From assembly GCF_003182255.1 (NCBI RefSeq), contig NZ_QGTQ01000017.1, forward strand, positions 1 through 64,000: a stretch of DNA of 64,000 bases, read 5' to 3'. This document shows, piece by piece, positions 39,130 to 47,920 of this stretch. Made by a program: the position numbers and the translations under genes. Every line of letters starts with the position of its first letter. The stretch's first letter is position 1. This stretch comes from Paenibacillus cellulosilyticus. Lineage in GTDB: Bacteria > Bacillota > Bacilli > Paenibacillales > Paenibacillaceae. A model generated the notes under the pieces. That model had not been told where the DNA came from. It worked only from the letters and a program-made list of their open reading frames with translations, and ran no database searches.

Positions 39130-39160
39130 AGAACCCGCCTGCTGTCAGGCGGGTTCTGCT
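39130..39160 (+). terminator. terminator of the metal cluster
   Basis: AGAACCCGCCTG and CAGGCGGGTTCT form a perfect 12-bp stem with a four-base loop. The T tail is weak (GCTTCT). Confidence 0.75.
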
Positions 39161-39281
39161 TCTAGTAGGGTCCAGTATTTAATGTCTATGGAAACTCGCC
39201 AAGTTGTGCTAAGATTTCATGAGGGATAATACCTAGGCGAACGGATTATTAATGATTGTCAGGCGAGGAGAATCGAGAACA

Positions 39282-39491
39282 ATGGAAGACAACAATAAAT
39301 CAAATGTCGAGCAATCGACAGAGCCGAAGAAGATCAGCCTTGCTGAAGCGATGAAGCGTAAGCTTGCAGAGAAGAAGCAGGCGCAGTCTCAAGGCAAACA
39401 CCAGCAATCGCACATGAACACTGGCGTACAGAAGATGACGAGCCAGATTAAGAAGAAGCCGAATAACCAGAAGAAGCGGACTGGCGTTTAA
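39282..39491 (+). CDS. small basic protein, function unknown
   Basis: 69 residues, strongly charged, rich in Lys, Gln and Asn with no hydrophobic core: an acidic/Asn-rich start, then a helical stretch (SLAEAMKRKLAEKKQAQ) and a basic tail ending NNQKKRTGV. The ATG at 39282 is chosen over one 30 bases upstream because GAGGAG precedes it by about 11 bases. First of three consecutive small genes. It looks like an intrinsically disordered nucleic-acid- or ribosome-associated protein, but nothing proves that. Confidence 0.6.
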   Translation: MEDNNKSNVEQSTEPKKISLAEAMKRKLAEKKQAQSQGKHQQSHMNTGVQKMTSQIKKKPNNQKKRTGV

Positions 39492-39618
39492 GAGAGAACT
39501 TGTTGTGCAGCTCAAGTTAACATGGGCTTGCGTTCTTAATTTGAACAATCTAGGATATCCTGATTCTATACGTTGCATAGGAATAGCAGCAGCATAATAA
39601 CGGAGTGATCATTGAAGC

Positions 39619-39807
39619 ATGGCTAAAGGCAAGGGTGGTACAGGCAGAGGAACCGATAAGAAGGGCTGGAACCGTTGGCAGGCAAGTGCGAATAGAATTA
39701 AGAATGCACCAAAGCCTTATAAGAGCAAGGGCACGAAGGCCAAGAGTGAAGCGGCGGCTGGGGCGGCTGGAACATCCAATGGTAATGGTAATAAAGCAAA
39801 GAAATAA
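39619..39807 (+). CDS. small very basic Gly/Lys-rich protein, function unknown
   Basis: 62 residues, beginning MAKGKGGTGRGTDKKGW and ending in an Ala/Gly/Asn/Lys-rich tail. The single Trp-rich centre (GWNRWQ) in an otherwise low-complexity basic chain is unusual. GGAGTGAT lies ten bases before the ATG. A slightly longer ORF in another frame over the same bases lacks these features. The next small gene starts 29 bases later, so the two are probably co-transcribed. Confidence 0.55.
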   Translation: MAKGKGGTGRGTDKKGWNRWQASANRIKNAPKPYKSKGTKAKSEAAAGAAGTSNGNGNKAKK

Positions 39808-39836
39808 TAAACTAGTACACACTTAGGAGTGATCGT

Positions 39837-40148
39837 TTGGGAAAGCATAAGCCAATGTCATTTGATGATTTGTTGATGGAATTGAAAGGCCAGAAGAACG
39901 TTCAAGAAGATCCGGGCAATGTCCCGCTTGAGAAGCTGTTCCATGACGCGTTCATGACGAAGCATTCCAATGTGAGCAGCTTCGCAGAGTTTATGGAGAA
40001 AGGTAATTTCCAGGCAGACACACTGCGGGAGATTAGCAATATCCAAGACGAGCTATTCGATCGGCATGTAGCAAGAGAGACGAAGTTCTCGAACTGGCAA
40101 GCCATGCTGGATACGGCGAAAAAGGAACATAGCGACACGTTGAGCTAG
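39837..40148 (+). CDS. small helical protein, function unknown
   Basis: 103 residues, soluble, mainly helical (DDLLMELKGQKN, LEKLFHDAFM, FAEFMEKGNF, REISNIQDELFDRHV). The start is TTG, supported by AGGAG seven bases upstream. It is third in a run of small genes and is followed by a strong bidirectional terminator. I do not recognise the family. Confidence 0.6.
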   Translation: MGKHKPMSFDDLLMELKGQKNVQEDPGNVPLEKLFHDAFMTKHSNVSSFAEFMEKGNFQADTLREISNIQDELFDRHVARETKFSNWQAMLDTAKKEHSDTLS

Positions 40149-40171
40149 TCTCTGCGCAGCAATAGGGAAGA

Positions 40172-40211
40172 CAACAAAACCGACCTTACATTTGTAGGGT
40201 CGGTTTTGTTG
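40172..40211. terminator. bidirectional terminator between convergent genes
   Basis: CAACAAAACCGACC and GGTCGGTTTTGTTG form a perfect 14-bp stem, with A-rich and T-rich flanks on both strands. It serves the small-protein genes on the plus strand and the transporter gene on the minus strand. Confidence 0.88.
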
Positions 40212-40245
40212 TTGGAGGAGAAGTAATAAGGCATGCTCCCCTATT

Positions 40246-41166
40246 TCAAAACAGAGCCATAGCCAAATCCACAACAACCGTCAGCGTAATGCTGCTCAGC
40301 AGCATAGACACGAGAACGGCTTGCGCCGCGAATCCCGGCTCATTGCCATACTCAAGGGCGAGAGCTGCACTGTTGCGAGAGGTTGGGATTGCGCTGGCAA
40401 TGAGCAGCGCTTGTGCGGCGATTCCGTGAAGGCCAAATAGATAGATGAGTCCGAATGCACACAAAGGCGAAATACATAGACGTACAAGACTGCTGAGCAG
40501 GACGGCGGACGTGTTCTGCTGGAACGTGGTCGAAGCAAGCTGGGCACCGATGGAGACAAGTGCGAAGGAGAGCATGCCGGCAGAGATTTGATCCAGCGGC
40601 TGTATGATCGGTTCAGGGATGTCGATGTGGAACAGCTTCAATAGCGTCCCCGCCGCTATTGCGTATAGGACAGGCATTTTGGCGAATTGAATGAGTGATT
40701 TGGTTAAGCCCGAGGTCGTCTTGCTCGCATTCAGAATCCCGAACGTAAACGTAACGAACAGTTCGAACACCACGACGATCACTTGAATGGACATCGCGAA
40801 GGCATCCTGCTTGAAGGCCATCGCATTGACCGGGATGCCGACGTTGCCGTTATTGGTCAACGAGACGCTGTTGGAGAAGCTTGCCGTCAGCGGCTTCGAA
40901 TAACCCATCATACGGCTGACGCCATATCCAATGGCAACGATGATGAGAAACTGTACGATCAAGAATCCGAAGACGGTAGCGACCAGTTGGCTGGATAGCT
41001 CGGATTCATAGATTTTGACGAAAGCCAATGCCGGAACATAGTAGTTCAGAATGAGCTTGGAGAAGCTGCCTAAGTCGAACTTGAATCGTCGGTGGAGGAG
41101 TGCCCCAATGGCGATCGGGATGAGGATGGGGATCATAATATGGTAGAACGTGTATAAGATAGACAT
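40246..41166 (-). CDS. AEC-family (auxin efflux carrier-like) transporter
   Basis: Integral membrane transporter of 306 residues in the AEC family, with about ten helices in two inverted halves. Bacterial members export or import organic acids such as malate or malonate; the substrate here is unknown. The N-terminal LIPIAIGALLHRRFKFD and the later TNNGNVGIPV are typical of the family. It lies 27 bases downstream of the UPF0173 hydrolase on the same strand, so the two are probably co-transcribed. The ATG is preceded by GGAG. Confidence 0.85.
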   Translation of the reverse strand: MSILYTFYHIMIPILIPIAIGALLHRRFKFDLGSFSKLILNYYVPALAFVKIYESELSSQLVATVFGFLIVQFLIIVAIGYGVSRMMGYSKPLTASFSNSVSLTNNGNVGIPVNAMAFKQDAFAMSIQVIVVVFELFVTFTFGILNASKTTSGLTKSLIQFAKMPVLYAIAAGTLLKLFHIDIPEPIIQPLDQISAGMLSFALVSIGAQLASTTFQQNTSAVLLSSLVRLCISPLCAFGLIYLFGLHGIAAQALLIASAIPTSRNSAALALEYGNEPGFAAQAVLVSMLLSSITLTVVVDLAMALF

Positions 41167-41193
41167 GGCCTTGCTCCACTCCTTCGTGCTTCT

Positions 41194-41883
41194 CTAATGA
41201 ACTTCTATCGTTTGGCCCGGCTCCATGGCCGTCCCCGCTATGCCTAAGTCACCAAGCTTCTCGACGAAACGCTTCCCATCCTGTTGAATCGGTGGATACG
41301 TCTCATAATGGATCGGAATAACATGCCGAGCTTGAAGCCACTCCGCTGCGATCAGCGCATCGTCGGGTCCCATTGTAAATCGGTCGCCAATCGGGAGAAA
41401 AGCGATATCGATCGCAAACCGCTGACCGATCCATCGCATATCCCCGAACAGCCCAGTGTCTCCCGCATGATAAATCACTTTGCCTTCCATCTCAATAATG
41501 AATCCAACAGGGACGCCGGCATAGACGCGCTGTCCATCCATCGTTCGTATCGAGGACGTGTGCGTAGCCTGCGTGACATGAACCCGGCCGAAGGGGTAAG
41601 ACCAAGTACCGCCGACATGCATCATTTCGGTCTGAACGCCTTGCTGACTGAAGTGGTCAGCAAGCTCCTCGATTGCAATAATCGGCGCCGCATTGCGTTT
41701 TGCCACGGTGATCGCATCCATGCTATGATCATCGTGACCGTGCGTAAGCAGAATGAATTGTACGTTAACGTCCTCGGCTCGCGTAACGGATTTGGGGTTA
41801 GCGTCAATAAAAGGATCAATGAGGATGGAATGCTGACCGGCAGTCAATTGGACACAGGAATGTCCATGAAATAAGACTTGCAT
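41194..41883 (-). CDS. UPF0173 metal-dependent hydrolase (YtkL-like)
   Basis: Metallo-beta-lactamase-fold hydrolase of 229 residues. The zinc-binding signature THGHDDHSMD is clear near residue 53, with further ligands in YHAGDTGLFGD and PIHYETYP. UPF0173 proteins are widespread and their substrate is unknown. The inner ATG (minus strand at 41883) is chosen because GGAGG stands eight bases before it. It is divergent from the PaaX-like regulator, with about 120 bases of shared upstream region. Confidence 0.88.
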   Translation of the reverse strand: MQVLFHGHSCVQLTAGQHSILIDPFIDANPKSVTRAEDVNVQFILLTHGHDDHSMDAITVAKRNAAPIIAIEELADHFSQQGVQTEMMHVGGTWSYPFGRVHVTQATHTSSIRTMDGQRVYAGVPVGFIIEMEGKVIYHAGDTGLFGDMRWIGQRFAIDIAFLPIGDRFTMGPDDALIAAEWLQARHVIPIHYETYPPIQQDGKRFVEKLGDLGIAGTAMEPGQTIEVH

Positions 41884-41916
41884 AGTGGTAACCTCCTTGA
41901 ATATAATCAAAGTAAC

Positions 41917-41926
41917 AACGATCGTT
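41917..41926. promoter_or_regulatory. palindrome in divergent promoter region, possible operator
   Basis: AACGATCGTT is a perfect 10-base palindrome in the AT-rich gap between the divergent UPF0173 and PaaX-like genes. It could be the regulator's own binding site; the evidence is only position and symmetry. Confidence 0.3.
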
Positions 41927-42002
41927 TGAAAATATATTACAAACCTTATTTTGGATTGTCAATACAGTACCTGCCAAATTGTCTTGTGAGGGGGTATTTG
42001 CT

Positions 42003-42809
42003 TTGTTATCGCTTGAGAAACAAATGTTGTTCCTGATCTCCTCGGCGGACGGAATAGATGTCAAACGGCTCATTGAGATTTACGATGCACGGAATGTTGC
42101 CGAGCAAGTTGTAAGGAATGCACTGGTGCGGCTGAAGAAGGATGAATACATCCATTCGCTGGAGCGCTCGAAATACAGCATTACGGAGCGGGGCTTGGAC
42201 TTTATTACGACGATCAACCGGAAGCCGCTGCTGCTGGACAAGCGCTGGGACGGTCAATGGTTGACGGTTATGTTCGAGGTTCCGGAATCGGAACGGAAGA
42301 AGCGGGACGCCTTGCGCAGCGATCTGCTGCAGCTTGGATTCGGACCATTATACAAAGGTGTATACATTACGCCTTGGGACTACGCGGAGGAAGTGCTGCG
42401 TTTTGCCGAACAATATGACCTAGGGGCTTGTTTGACGCTATTAAGGGGATCGTTCATCTATCAATCGCCGACGCCGCTCCGTGCGAAGCAGCTGTGGCCG
42501 CTGGAAGAGTTGAATGAAATCTATCGGGGCAGGATGGACTGGTTCAGAACCGAGTTTGTGCCAGCGGCTGACCGATTGCTTGAGGCGCCTGCCGATGGGC
42601 TGGCGATCTTCGTTCGTTTTCTAGAGCTGGGTGAATTGCTGGCTGAACTAAGCTTAAGCGATCCGATGCTGCCGCAGGAGCTGCTTGATGAGAGCTGGCT
42701 CGGGAGAGCATGCTTTGGGGAGATGCAAGTTTATTTGAACAAGCTGGCGAATGCAATCCCGACCACCTCCACGTATTATGCTTTCGTTTCTCGGCTTCTT
42801 CAAGGATAG
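42003..42809 (+). CDS. PaaX-like transcriptional regulator
   Basis: 268-residue regulator of the PaaX type. An N-terminal winged helix-turn-helix (about residues 5-65, with VVRNALVRLKKDEYI) is followed by the PaaX effector region (WDGQWLTVMFEVPESERKKRDALRS) and a C-terminal domain. PaaX represses phenylacetate catabolism and is released by phenylacetyl-CoA; no such pathway is in this window, so the ligand here is unknown. The TTG at 42003 is chosen for GAGGGGG eight bases before it; an earlier in-frame TTG has no such site. Confidence 0.8.
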   Translation: MLSLEKQMLFLISSADGIDVKRLIEIYDARNVAEQVVRNALVRLKKDEYIHSLERSKYSITERGLDFITTINRKPLLLDKRWDGQWLTVMFEVPESERKKRDALRSDLLQLGFGPLYKGVYITPWDYAEEVLRFAEQYDLGACLTLLRGSFIYQSPTPLRAKQLWPLEELNEIYRGRMDWFRTEFVPAADRLLEAPADGLAIFVRFLELGELLAELSLSDPMLPQELLDESWLGRACFGEMQVYLNKLANAIPTTSTYYAFVSRLLQG

Positions 42810-42914
42810 CCCGGTTGGAATAGGGTCGATGATCGGTACTCGTCGTAATACTTCCACCGTGTTCATCTGACCCTGAGCATGTGACAATAGCTCCAAGAGG
42901 AGTGGAATGAAGTA

Positions 42915-44141
42915 ATGGCCTATCAAACCATTAACGGCGTACGCGTCTGGGGAAATCCCGACGACGGGGCGCTGTCGCAAGCATTAACCTGTTCGGAGCA
43001 TGGCAACGTGGTGCAAACGCTGTTGATGGCGGATCATCACAAAGGGTATAGTCAGCCGATTGGCGGAGTCGTCGTCTATGACGGTCAAATCTCACCATCT
43101 GGCGTTGGCTATGACATCGCATGCGGGAATAAGGCTGTAAGAACCAACTTGAAAGCAGCGGACATTAAGCCAAGATTGGCGAAGACCATGGACGAGATCG
43201 CTCGGCGCCTCTCCTTTGGCGTGGGTCGAGTTCATAATGATAGGGTCGACCATGAGCTGTTCGACGATCCGGATTGGGCCGTGTACAAGGCGATTGGCAA
43301 GCAGGAGCATGACAAGCTGAGGGCATTGGCGCAGAGCCAGCTCGGCACGGTCGGCAGCGGGAATCATTTCGTGGATCTGTTTGAAGAAACGGCGACGGGG
43401 CAGTTGTGGATCGCGAATCATTTTGGCAGCAGAGGGTTCGGACATAAGACAGCTAGCGGGTTCCTCAACTTGGCTGCGGGCAGAGAATTTCTAGGGAATG
43501 CGCCCGGCGAGAAAATGGATCAGCCGCCGGTTCTCCTTGATCTGAGCAGCGAACTCGGAGATATGTACTACCGTGCGATGAAGCTCGCTGGACGCTACGC
43601 TTATGCAGGAAGGGATTATGTGATCCGGCAGGTGCTGTCCATTCTGGGCGCGGAAGCGGAGTATGAGGTACATAACCACCATAACTATGCGTGGAAAGAG
43701 ACGCATAACGGTAAGGAAGTCGTTGTCGTTCGTAAAGGAGCGACGCCGTCGGCACCCGGTCAGGTTGGTTTCATCGGTGGCAGCATGGGAGATATCTCGG
43801 TAATTGTGAAAGGCAAGGACAGCACCGAGAATCGGGATGCGTATTACAGCACCGTTCATGGAGCGGGCCGGCTGATGAGCCGGACTCAGGCAGCTGGCAA
43901 GATGAACTGGAAGACGCGTAAGCGCAGCGGCGGCCAAATCACGTCCAAGCAGATGCTGGACGCGGTTCGGGATTTCGGCGTCGAGCTGCGCGGAGCGGGG
44001 ACGGACGAGAGTCCTTTTGTATACCGGAAGCTGCAAGAAGTGCTCGACGCCCACAAGGAGACGATCGAGGTCATGCATGTGCTGAAGCCAATCGGCGTGT
44101 GCATGGCCGGGGCAGATGAGTTTGATCCGTATAAGGATTGA
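42915..44141 (+). CDS. RtcB family RNA ligase
   Basis: RNA-splicing ligase-like protein of 408 residues. RtcB joins 2',3'-cyclic phosphate and 5'-OH RNA ends with GTP and Mn2+. Metal-binding and catalytic elements are visible: GVGYDIACGNK (Cys ligand), GSGNHF, HNHHNYAWKE, GFIGGSMGD, and HGAGRLMSR holding the His expected to be guanylylated. It is a single-domain, full-length member. In bacteria RtcB is thought to repair cleaved tRNA or rRNA. GAGGAGTGG precedes its ATG; it follows the PaaX-like gene on the same strand. Confidence 0.9.
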   Translation: MAYQTINGVRVWGNPDDGALSQALTCSEHGNVVQTLLMADHHKGYSQPIGGVVVYDGQISPSGVGYDIACGNKAVRTNLKAADIKPRLAKTMDEIARRLSFGVGRVHNDRVDHELFDDPDWAVYKAIGKQEHDKLRALAQSQLGTVGSGNHFVDLFEETATGQLWIANHFGSRGFGHKTASGFLNLAAGREFLGNAPGEKMDQPPVLLDLSSELGDMYYRAMKLAGRYAYAGRDYVIRQVLSILGAEAEYEVHNHHNYAWKETHNGKEVVVVRKGATPSAPGQVGFIGGSMGDISVIVKGKDSTENRDAYYSTVHGAGRLMSRTQAAGKMNWKTRKRSGGQITSKQMLDAVRDFGVELRGAGTDESPFVYRKLQEVLDAHKETIEVMHVLKPIGVCMAGADEFDPYKD

Positions 44142-44268
44142 TCGACTAGAGACATTGATAGTATTCCCTATAATCATTCTCTACGGAATACTTCTAATTA
44201 CGTATGTGACAGGGTATTTGCTAGAAAGAAATCGTGTTTAGTAAAAGGAAAGTACCATAACATGCAAT

Positions 44269-44313
44269 CAACCTCCGAATCCTTTTCGATGAATGGGATC
44301 TGGAGGTTGTTTT
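44269..44313 (+). terminator. terminator after RtcB gene
   Basis: CAACCTCC-GA-ATCC pairs with GGAT-CT-GGAGGTTG, followed by TTTTG. Confidence 0.8.
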
Positions 44314-44403
44314 GCTATTTGGGTCAGTTTAGGTGCACGATTGAGTTGTTTAAAAAAATGATCTAAAAAAAGCAAAGTTCAAACTAGAATTTGTGAAGTG
44401 AAA

Positions 44404-44417
44404 TGTATGCGCTTACT
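44404..44417 (+). promoter_or_regulatory. cre-like catabolite control site upstream of xylanase
   Basis: TGTATGCGCTTACT matches 12 of 14 positions of the Bacillus CcpA consensus TGWAANCGNTNWCA. Carbon catabolite repression of a xylanase is expected, which supports the reading; the two mismatches weaken it. Confidence 0.4.
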
Positions 44418-44624
44418 TGGTAATATCTAGATGCGCTCGAAGCGGACGAGTTCATCGTGCAGGGCGCATAAGGGTTGTCACAATGAGAGGAGGGACAAGC
44501 CGAGAACATCTGAAAGTCACGGTATGAAGCATGCACTGCAGCAAGAATCGATCCACAGGATAGGGTAACGATAGCTTTGCAGGACGCAAGTGACTAATGT
44601 TCGAATAATAGGAGGGTATTAGTG

Positions 44625-45260
44625 ATGATGAAATGGACGAAGAAAGCGATTGTGACAGTTCTGGCAGCAACAATGAGCATGGGTATGTTTGCGGCAACTT
44701 CAAGTGCAGCGACTGATTATTGGCAGAACTGGACCGACGGCGGCGGTACGGTTACTGCGACGAACGGATCGGGCGGCAATTATAGCGTCACCTGGTCGAA
44801 TACCGGTAACTTCGTTGTCGGTAAGGGATGGACTACGGGCTCTGCGTCCCGGACGATCAACTACAATGCTGGCGTATGGGCACCATCTGGCAATGGCTAT
44901 CTGACGCTTTACGGCTGGACGCGCAATTCGCTTATTGAATATTATGTCGTGGATAGCTGGGGCACTTATCGTCCTACGGGAACGTACAAAGGGACGGTAA
45001 CGAGCGACGGCGGCACGTACGATATCTACACAGCGACGCGCACGAATGCACCTTCCATTGATGGTACGGCAACCTTCACGCAGTATTGGAGCGTTCGTCA
45101 ATCGAAGCGGGCGACTGGCAGCAATGTTGCAATCACATTCGCTAACCATGTTAATGCCTGGAAGAACGTAGGCATGAACCTGGGCAGCAGCTGGTCCTAT
45201 CAGGTTCTGGCGACGGAAGGCTACCAAAGCAGCGGCAGCTCGAACGTAACGGTCTGGTAA
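44625..45260 (+). CDS. xynA: secreted endo-1,4-beta-xylanase, GH11
   Basis: Secreted xylanase of glycoside hydrolase family 11, 211 residues, cutting beta-1,4 links in xylan. A signal peptide ends near SSAAT; the mature part is the single GH11 jelly-roll. The sequence is very close to B. subtilis XynA as I remember it ([39 protein letters not shown]). The two catalytic glutamates are in [11 protein letters not shown] and [10 protein letters not shown]. Three consecutive start codons are possible; I chose the ATG eight bases after GGAGGG. There is no carbohydrate-binding module. Confidence 0.97.
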   Translation: MMKWTKKAIVTVLAATMSMGMFAATSSAATDYWQNWTDGGGTVTATNGSGGNYSVTWSNTGNFVVGKGWTTGSASRTINYNAGVWAPSGNGYLTLYGWTRNSLIEYYVVDSWGTYRPTGTYKGTVTSDGGTYDIYTATRTNAPSIDGTATFTQYWSVRQSKRATGSNVAITFANHVNAWKNVGMNLGSSWSYQVLATEGYQSSGSSNVTVW

Positions 45261-45360
45261 TCGGTTGAGGAATGGATGGCGGAGGACTGCCGGCTTTACA
45301 GCCGGCGGTCTTACGCGTTTCTGAGCAGCAATTGGAGACAAGCCCATGGGAGATATCGCG

Positions 45361-46224
45361 ATGAGAAGATTATCGATGAGCTTTGCATTAATCGCATTGG
45401 CCGTTGCTGTCAGCGCTTGTTCGCAAGCCTCGCCGGCTGCGACGAAGGATCAAGCCCAGGCGGGTCAGCTTATTCTCGTTAAAGGTGGGACATTTAAGGA
45501 TACGAAGTCTAATTTCTACGGACACTCCATCGCTTTACCTGACTATTATATCGGCCAATATGAAGTAACCCAGCGAGAATGGATCGAAGTGATGGGAGGC
45601 AATCCCTCGCAAAACAAAGGCAGCGGCTTGCCCGTCGAGATGGTCAGCTGGTATGACGCGATTGAGTACTGTAATAAGCGAAGCGTCAAGGAGGGTCTTA
45701 CGCCGTATTATACGATCGACAAGAGTAAGAAAGATCCGAACAATACGAGCGAACATGATACGGTCAAATGGATTGTCACGATCAACGCAGAAGCTAACGG
45801 CTACCGATTGCCGACAGAAGCGGAGTGGGAATACGCTGCAAGCGGCGGTCAGCTGAGCAAGAGCTATACGTATAGCGGAAGCAACGCGCCAGATGAAGTG
45901 TCGTGGAACTGGCGGAACGCGGGCACAAAGTATTTGTCGGGCGATTGGAATTGGCCGCTTATTGAATCCAATCATAATACGACCAAACCAATCGGAGGCA
46001 AGAAACCGAATGAGCTAGGGCTCTATGATATGTCCGGCAACATTAGGGAGTGGAGCTGGAACTGGTATGGGGACGGACTGGATAATAGCAGCGGCGCTTT
46101 ACGGGTTGTAAAAGGCGGCGGCTGGCTGGGTGACGTAGTGAGCAACGAGGTTTCTTACCGAGGCAAGTTCGAGGCGAACGGCTTTGGCCCCGATCAAGGC
46201 TTTCGGGTAAGCCGGAACGGATAG
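45361..46224 (+). CDS. SUMF1-fold (FGE-like) lipoprotein
   Basis: Lipoprotein of 287 residues with a SUMF1/formylglycine-generating-enzyme fold. The lipobox VSAC places the modified Cys at about residue 19. The fold motifs are clear: YEVTQREWIEVMGGNPS, PVEMVSWYDAIEYCNKRS, YRLPTEAEWEYAA, GLYDMSGNIREWSW, GFRVSRNG. The only other Cys is in EYCNKR; the cysteine pair of aerobic sulfatase-activating FGE is absent, so sulfatase maturation is unlikely. It is probably a surface binding or structural protein. GGGAG lies upstream of the ATG at 45361. It follows the xylanase by 100 bases. Confidence 0.8.
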   Translation: MRRLSMSFALIALAVAVSACSQASPAATKDQAQAGQLILVKGGTFKDTKSNFYGHSIALPDYYIGQYEVTQREWIEVMGGNPSQNKGSGLPVEMVSWYDAIEYCNKRSVKEGLTPYYTIDKSKKDPNNTSEHDTVKWIVTINAEANGYRLPTEAEWEYAASGGQLSKSYTYSGSNAPDEVSWNWRNAGTKYLSGDWNWPLIESNHNTTKPIGGKKPNELGLYDMSGNIREWSWNWYGDGLDNSSGALRVVKGGGWLGDVVSNEVSYRGKFEANGFGPDQGFRVSRNG

Positions 46225-46306
46225 GGCGAGCCATTCTTAACATTGGATTAGGAGCGAATAAGGATTGGTCTTCCTGCAGGCACAGGAACCCACGAATGAT
46301 ACGTAG

Positions 46307-46350
46307 TCGAAGAAGCCCGCAATCTCATCCGAGATTGCGGGCTTCTTCGA
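46307..46350. terminator. perfect 20-bp hairpin terminator
   Basis: Two 20-base arms, starting TCGAAGAAGCCC and ending GGGCTTCTTCGA, pair without mismatch around a four-base ATCC loop. The core resembles hairpins at 49619-49646 and 52894-52927. It ends the SUMF1-like gene. Confidence 0.8.
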
Positions 46351-46448
46351 CTTTGTGCTGCCACCAAATGTTCATATCATTTTTTTCTATGCTGCACCAA
46401 ACATTTCGTGCGTTTCGTTTGTGTTACTAGAGAAGGGGGTCATTCACC

Positions 46449-46946
46449 ATGGAGGAGCCCTTGCAGCGTACGAGCAAGGACATCACTCAAATCTACCAGC
46501 GTCATGTCCACACCGTCTACAAAGTCAGCTTCATGCTGCTGAAGAACGTGGTCGACGCGGAAGAAGTGACGCAGACCGTCTTCCTGAAGCTGATGCAGTC
46601 GGATGTAGCTTTTCGTGATCACGAACATGAGAAAGCTTGGCTGATCGTTACTGCACGTAATCACAGCCGTAATGTACTGAAGCATTGGTGGAGGCGCATG
46701 CGAACATCGCTTGAGGAGACTGATCAGAAGCAGCTGACCGAGCAGCTTAAGCATGACGATACACTTGGCGATGTGCTGGCTTTGCCTGCCAAGTACCGGC
46801 TGCCGATTTATTTGTTTTATTACGAAGGGTACAGAACGAAGGAAATTGCGGAGCTGCTTGCTGTGAATGAAGCAACAGTCCGCACACAGCTGCATACGGG
46901 CAGAAAGCTCTTGAAGCTGAGGATAGGCGGTGATAGCGATGACTGA
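46449..46946 (+). CDS. ECF-type RNA polymerase sigma factor
   Basis: 165-residue sigma-70 family protein of the extracytoplasmic function type. The region 2 helix pair lies near residues 15-75 (VVDAEEVTQTVFLKLM, EKAWLIVTARN) and the region 4 helix-turn-helix near 130-160 (YRTKEIAELLAVNEATVRTQLHTGRKLLK). It probably directs transcription of its own operon and surface functions. The anti-sigma candidate gene overlaps its stop codon by eight bases, the classical arrangement. GGGG lies a little upstream of the ATG. Confidence 0.9.
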   Translation: MEEPLQRTSKDITQIYQRHVHTVYKVSFMLLKNVVDAEEVTQTVFLKLMQSDVAFRDHEHEKAWLIVTARNHSRNVLKHWWRRMRTSLEETDQKQLTEQLKHDDTLGDVLALPAKYRLPIYLFYYEGYRTKEIAELLAVNEATVRTQLHTGRKLLKLRIGGDSDD

Positions 46947-47898
46947 GCAGGAGCTGATCGAACGCCTAGCCCGAATGGGGCCTACAGAGACGCAAGTAGA
47001 AAGAATGCTGAATCAGATTATGAATCCGTCCGAAGCAAAGCCGAAGCGGCGATGGAGCTGGGGTTACCGTATCGCGCTGCCGGCAGTGCTTGGATTGCTG
47101 CTCCTCGTAATCGGGCTGCCATTCATCATGAATGGAGCAGAGGAGCCTGTCTGGGTCCCGCTTAAGCCGGTTGCATCTCCGGCCCCGATGTCAATTTCAA
47201 TCGAACCTCGGGGATTGGATTTGACCCACGCGAGCGACGTTCGCAAGTTTCTGAATTATAACGGCAGTCGGTACGAGTTTCTGAACAACGGTGAACCGTA
47301 TGACTTGTCGGAATGGAAGCTCGGGGAGAACAAGCCGCTGGGGAAGCTGGACGATGACATTACGGCAGATGTGCAGGCTGGCGGAACGAACGGATACGCG
47401 AGTCAAGATTTTGGCACGACTTATCTTGTCGGGGGTATCTTGTATAAGCTGCCTGGCTATGACCCGGCGTTCCGATTGGTTGTTGAACAAGATGGCCGCT
47501 ATTATATCGTCCAGCTAGTGGGCCGTGCAGATGATAGCAGCATGACTGCCAATGAATACGTGGAGAGTGCTGACTTGGACAAGCTGGCCGACCGAGTGGA
47601 GCTGTTGGATCATTCCAGCAAGCTGCTGCATACGTGGTCGACTCCGAAGGATGTGCAGGAGTGGATCAAGCACATCGCCTCTTTCGAACCGGCGGGCAAG
47701 CTGACGAATGAGCAAGATGAGCAGCTCGCGAAGGCGGACAGCTCAGGTGAGACGTATACGCTCCGCGCAGCGTTGAAGGATGGCACCACGATCGATATGA
47801 AGCTGACGCCTGAGATGCATCTTATCGCTATAGGGGATAGCCAATACAAGCTGTCTGACGAGTGGCTTGCGACATATTCGTATCTATTCGATCACTAG
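46939..47898 (+). CDS. membrane protein, probable anti-sigma factor
   Basis: 319 residues with a short cytoplasmic N-terminus (about 1-40), one membrane helix (about 47-65, RIALPAVLGLLLLVIGLPF) and a large extracellular domain with no enzyme signature. Its position, overlapping the ECF sigma gene by eight bases, and its topology make it the likely anti-sigma factor. No HHCC zinc motif is seen. The ATG at 46939 is preferred to a GTG nine bases earlier. Confidence 0.7.
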   Translation: MTEQELIERLARMGPTETQVERMLNQIMNPSEAKPKRRWSWGYRIALPAVLGLLLLVIGLPFIMNGAEEPVWVPLKPVASPAPMSISIEPRGLDLTHASDVRKFLNYNGSRYEFLNNGEPYDLSEWKLGENKPLGKLDDDITADVQAGGTNGYASQDFGTTYLVGGILYKLPGYDPAFRLVVEQDGRYYIVQLVGRADDSSMTANEYVESADLDKLADRVELLDHSSKLLHTWSTPKDVQEWIKHIASFEPAGKLTNEQDEQLAKADSSGETYTLRAALKDGTTIDMKLTPEMHLIAIGDSQYKLSDEWLATYSYLFDH

Positions 47899-47920
47899 AT
47901 AATTGAGAGGATGAGAGACA

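Larger units (their letters stand above)
44142..44624 (+). other. gap upstream of xylanase: terminator, cre-like site, structured leader
   Basis: No gene is supported in these 483 bases. They hold a terminator (44269-44313), a catabolite-response-like site (44404-44417) and a hairpin at about 44430-44470 (ATGCGCTC/GGGCGCAT with inner ACGA/TCGT). The long untranslated stretch before the xylanase suggests leader-based or catabolite control. Confidence 0.5.

Noticed and set aside
39605-39826. 73-codon frame overlapping the small Gly/Lys-rich gene
   Set aside because: The gene at 39619-39807 in another frame has the better ribosome binding site and a cleaner, consistent composition.
45361-46224. 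sulfatase-activating formylglycine-generating enzyme
   Set aside because: The active-site cysteine pair is missing and no sulfatase gene is nearby.
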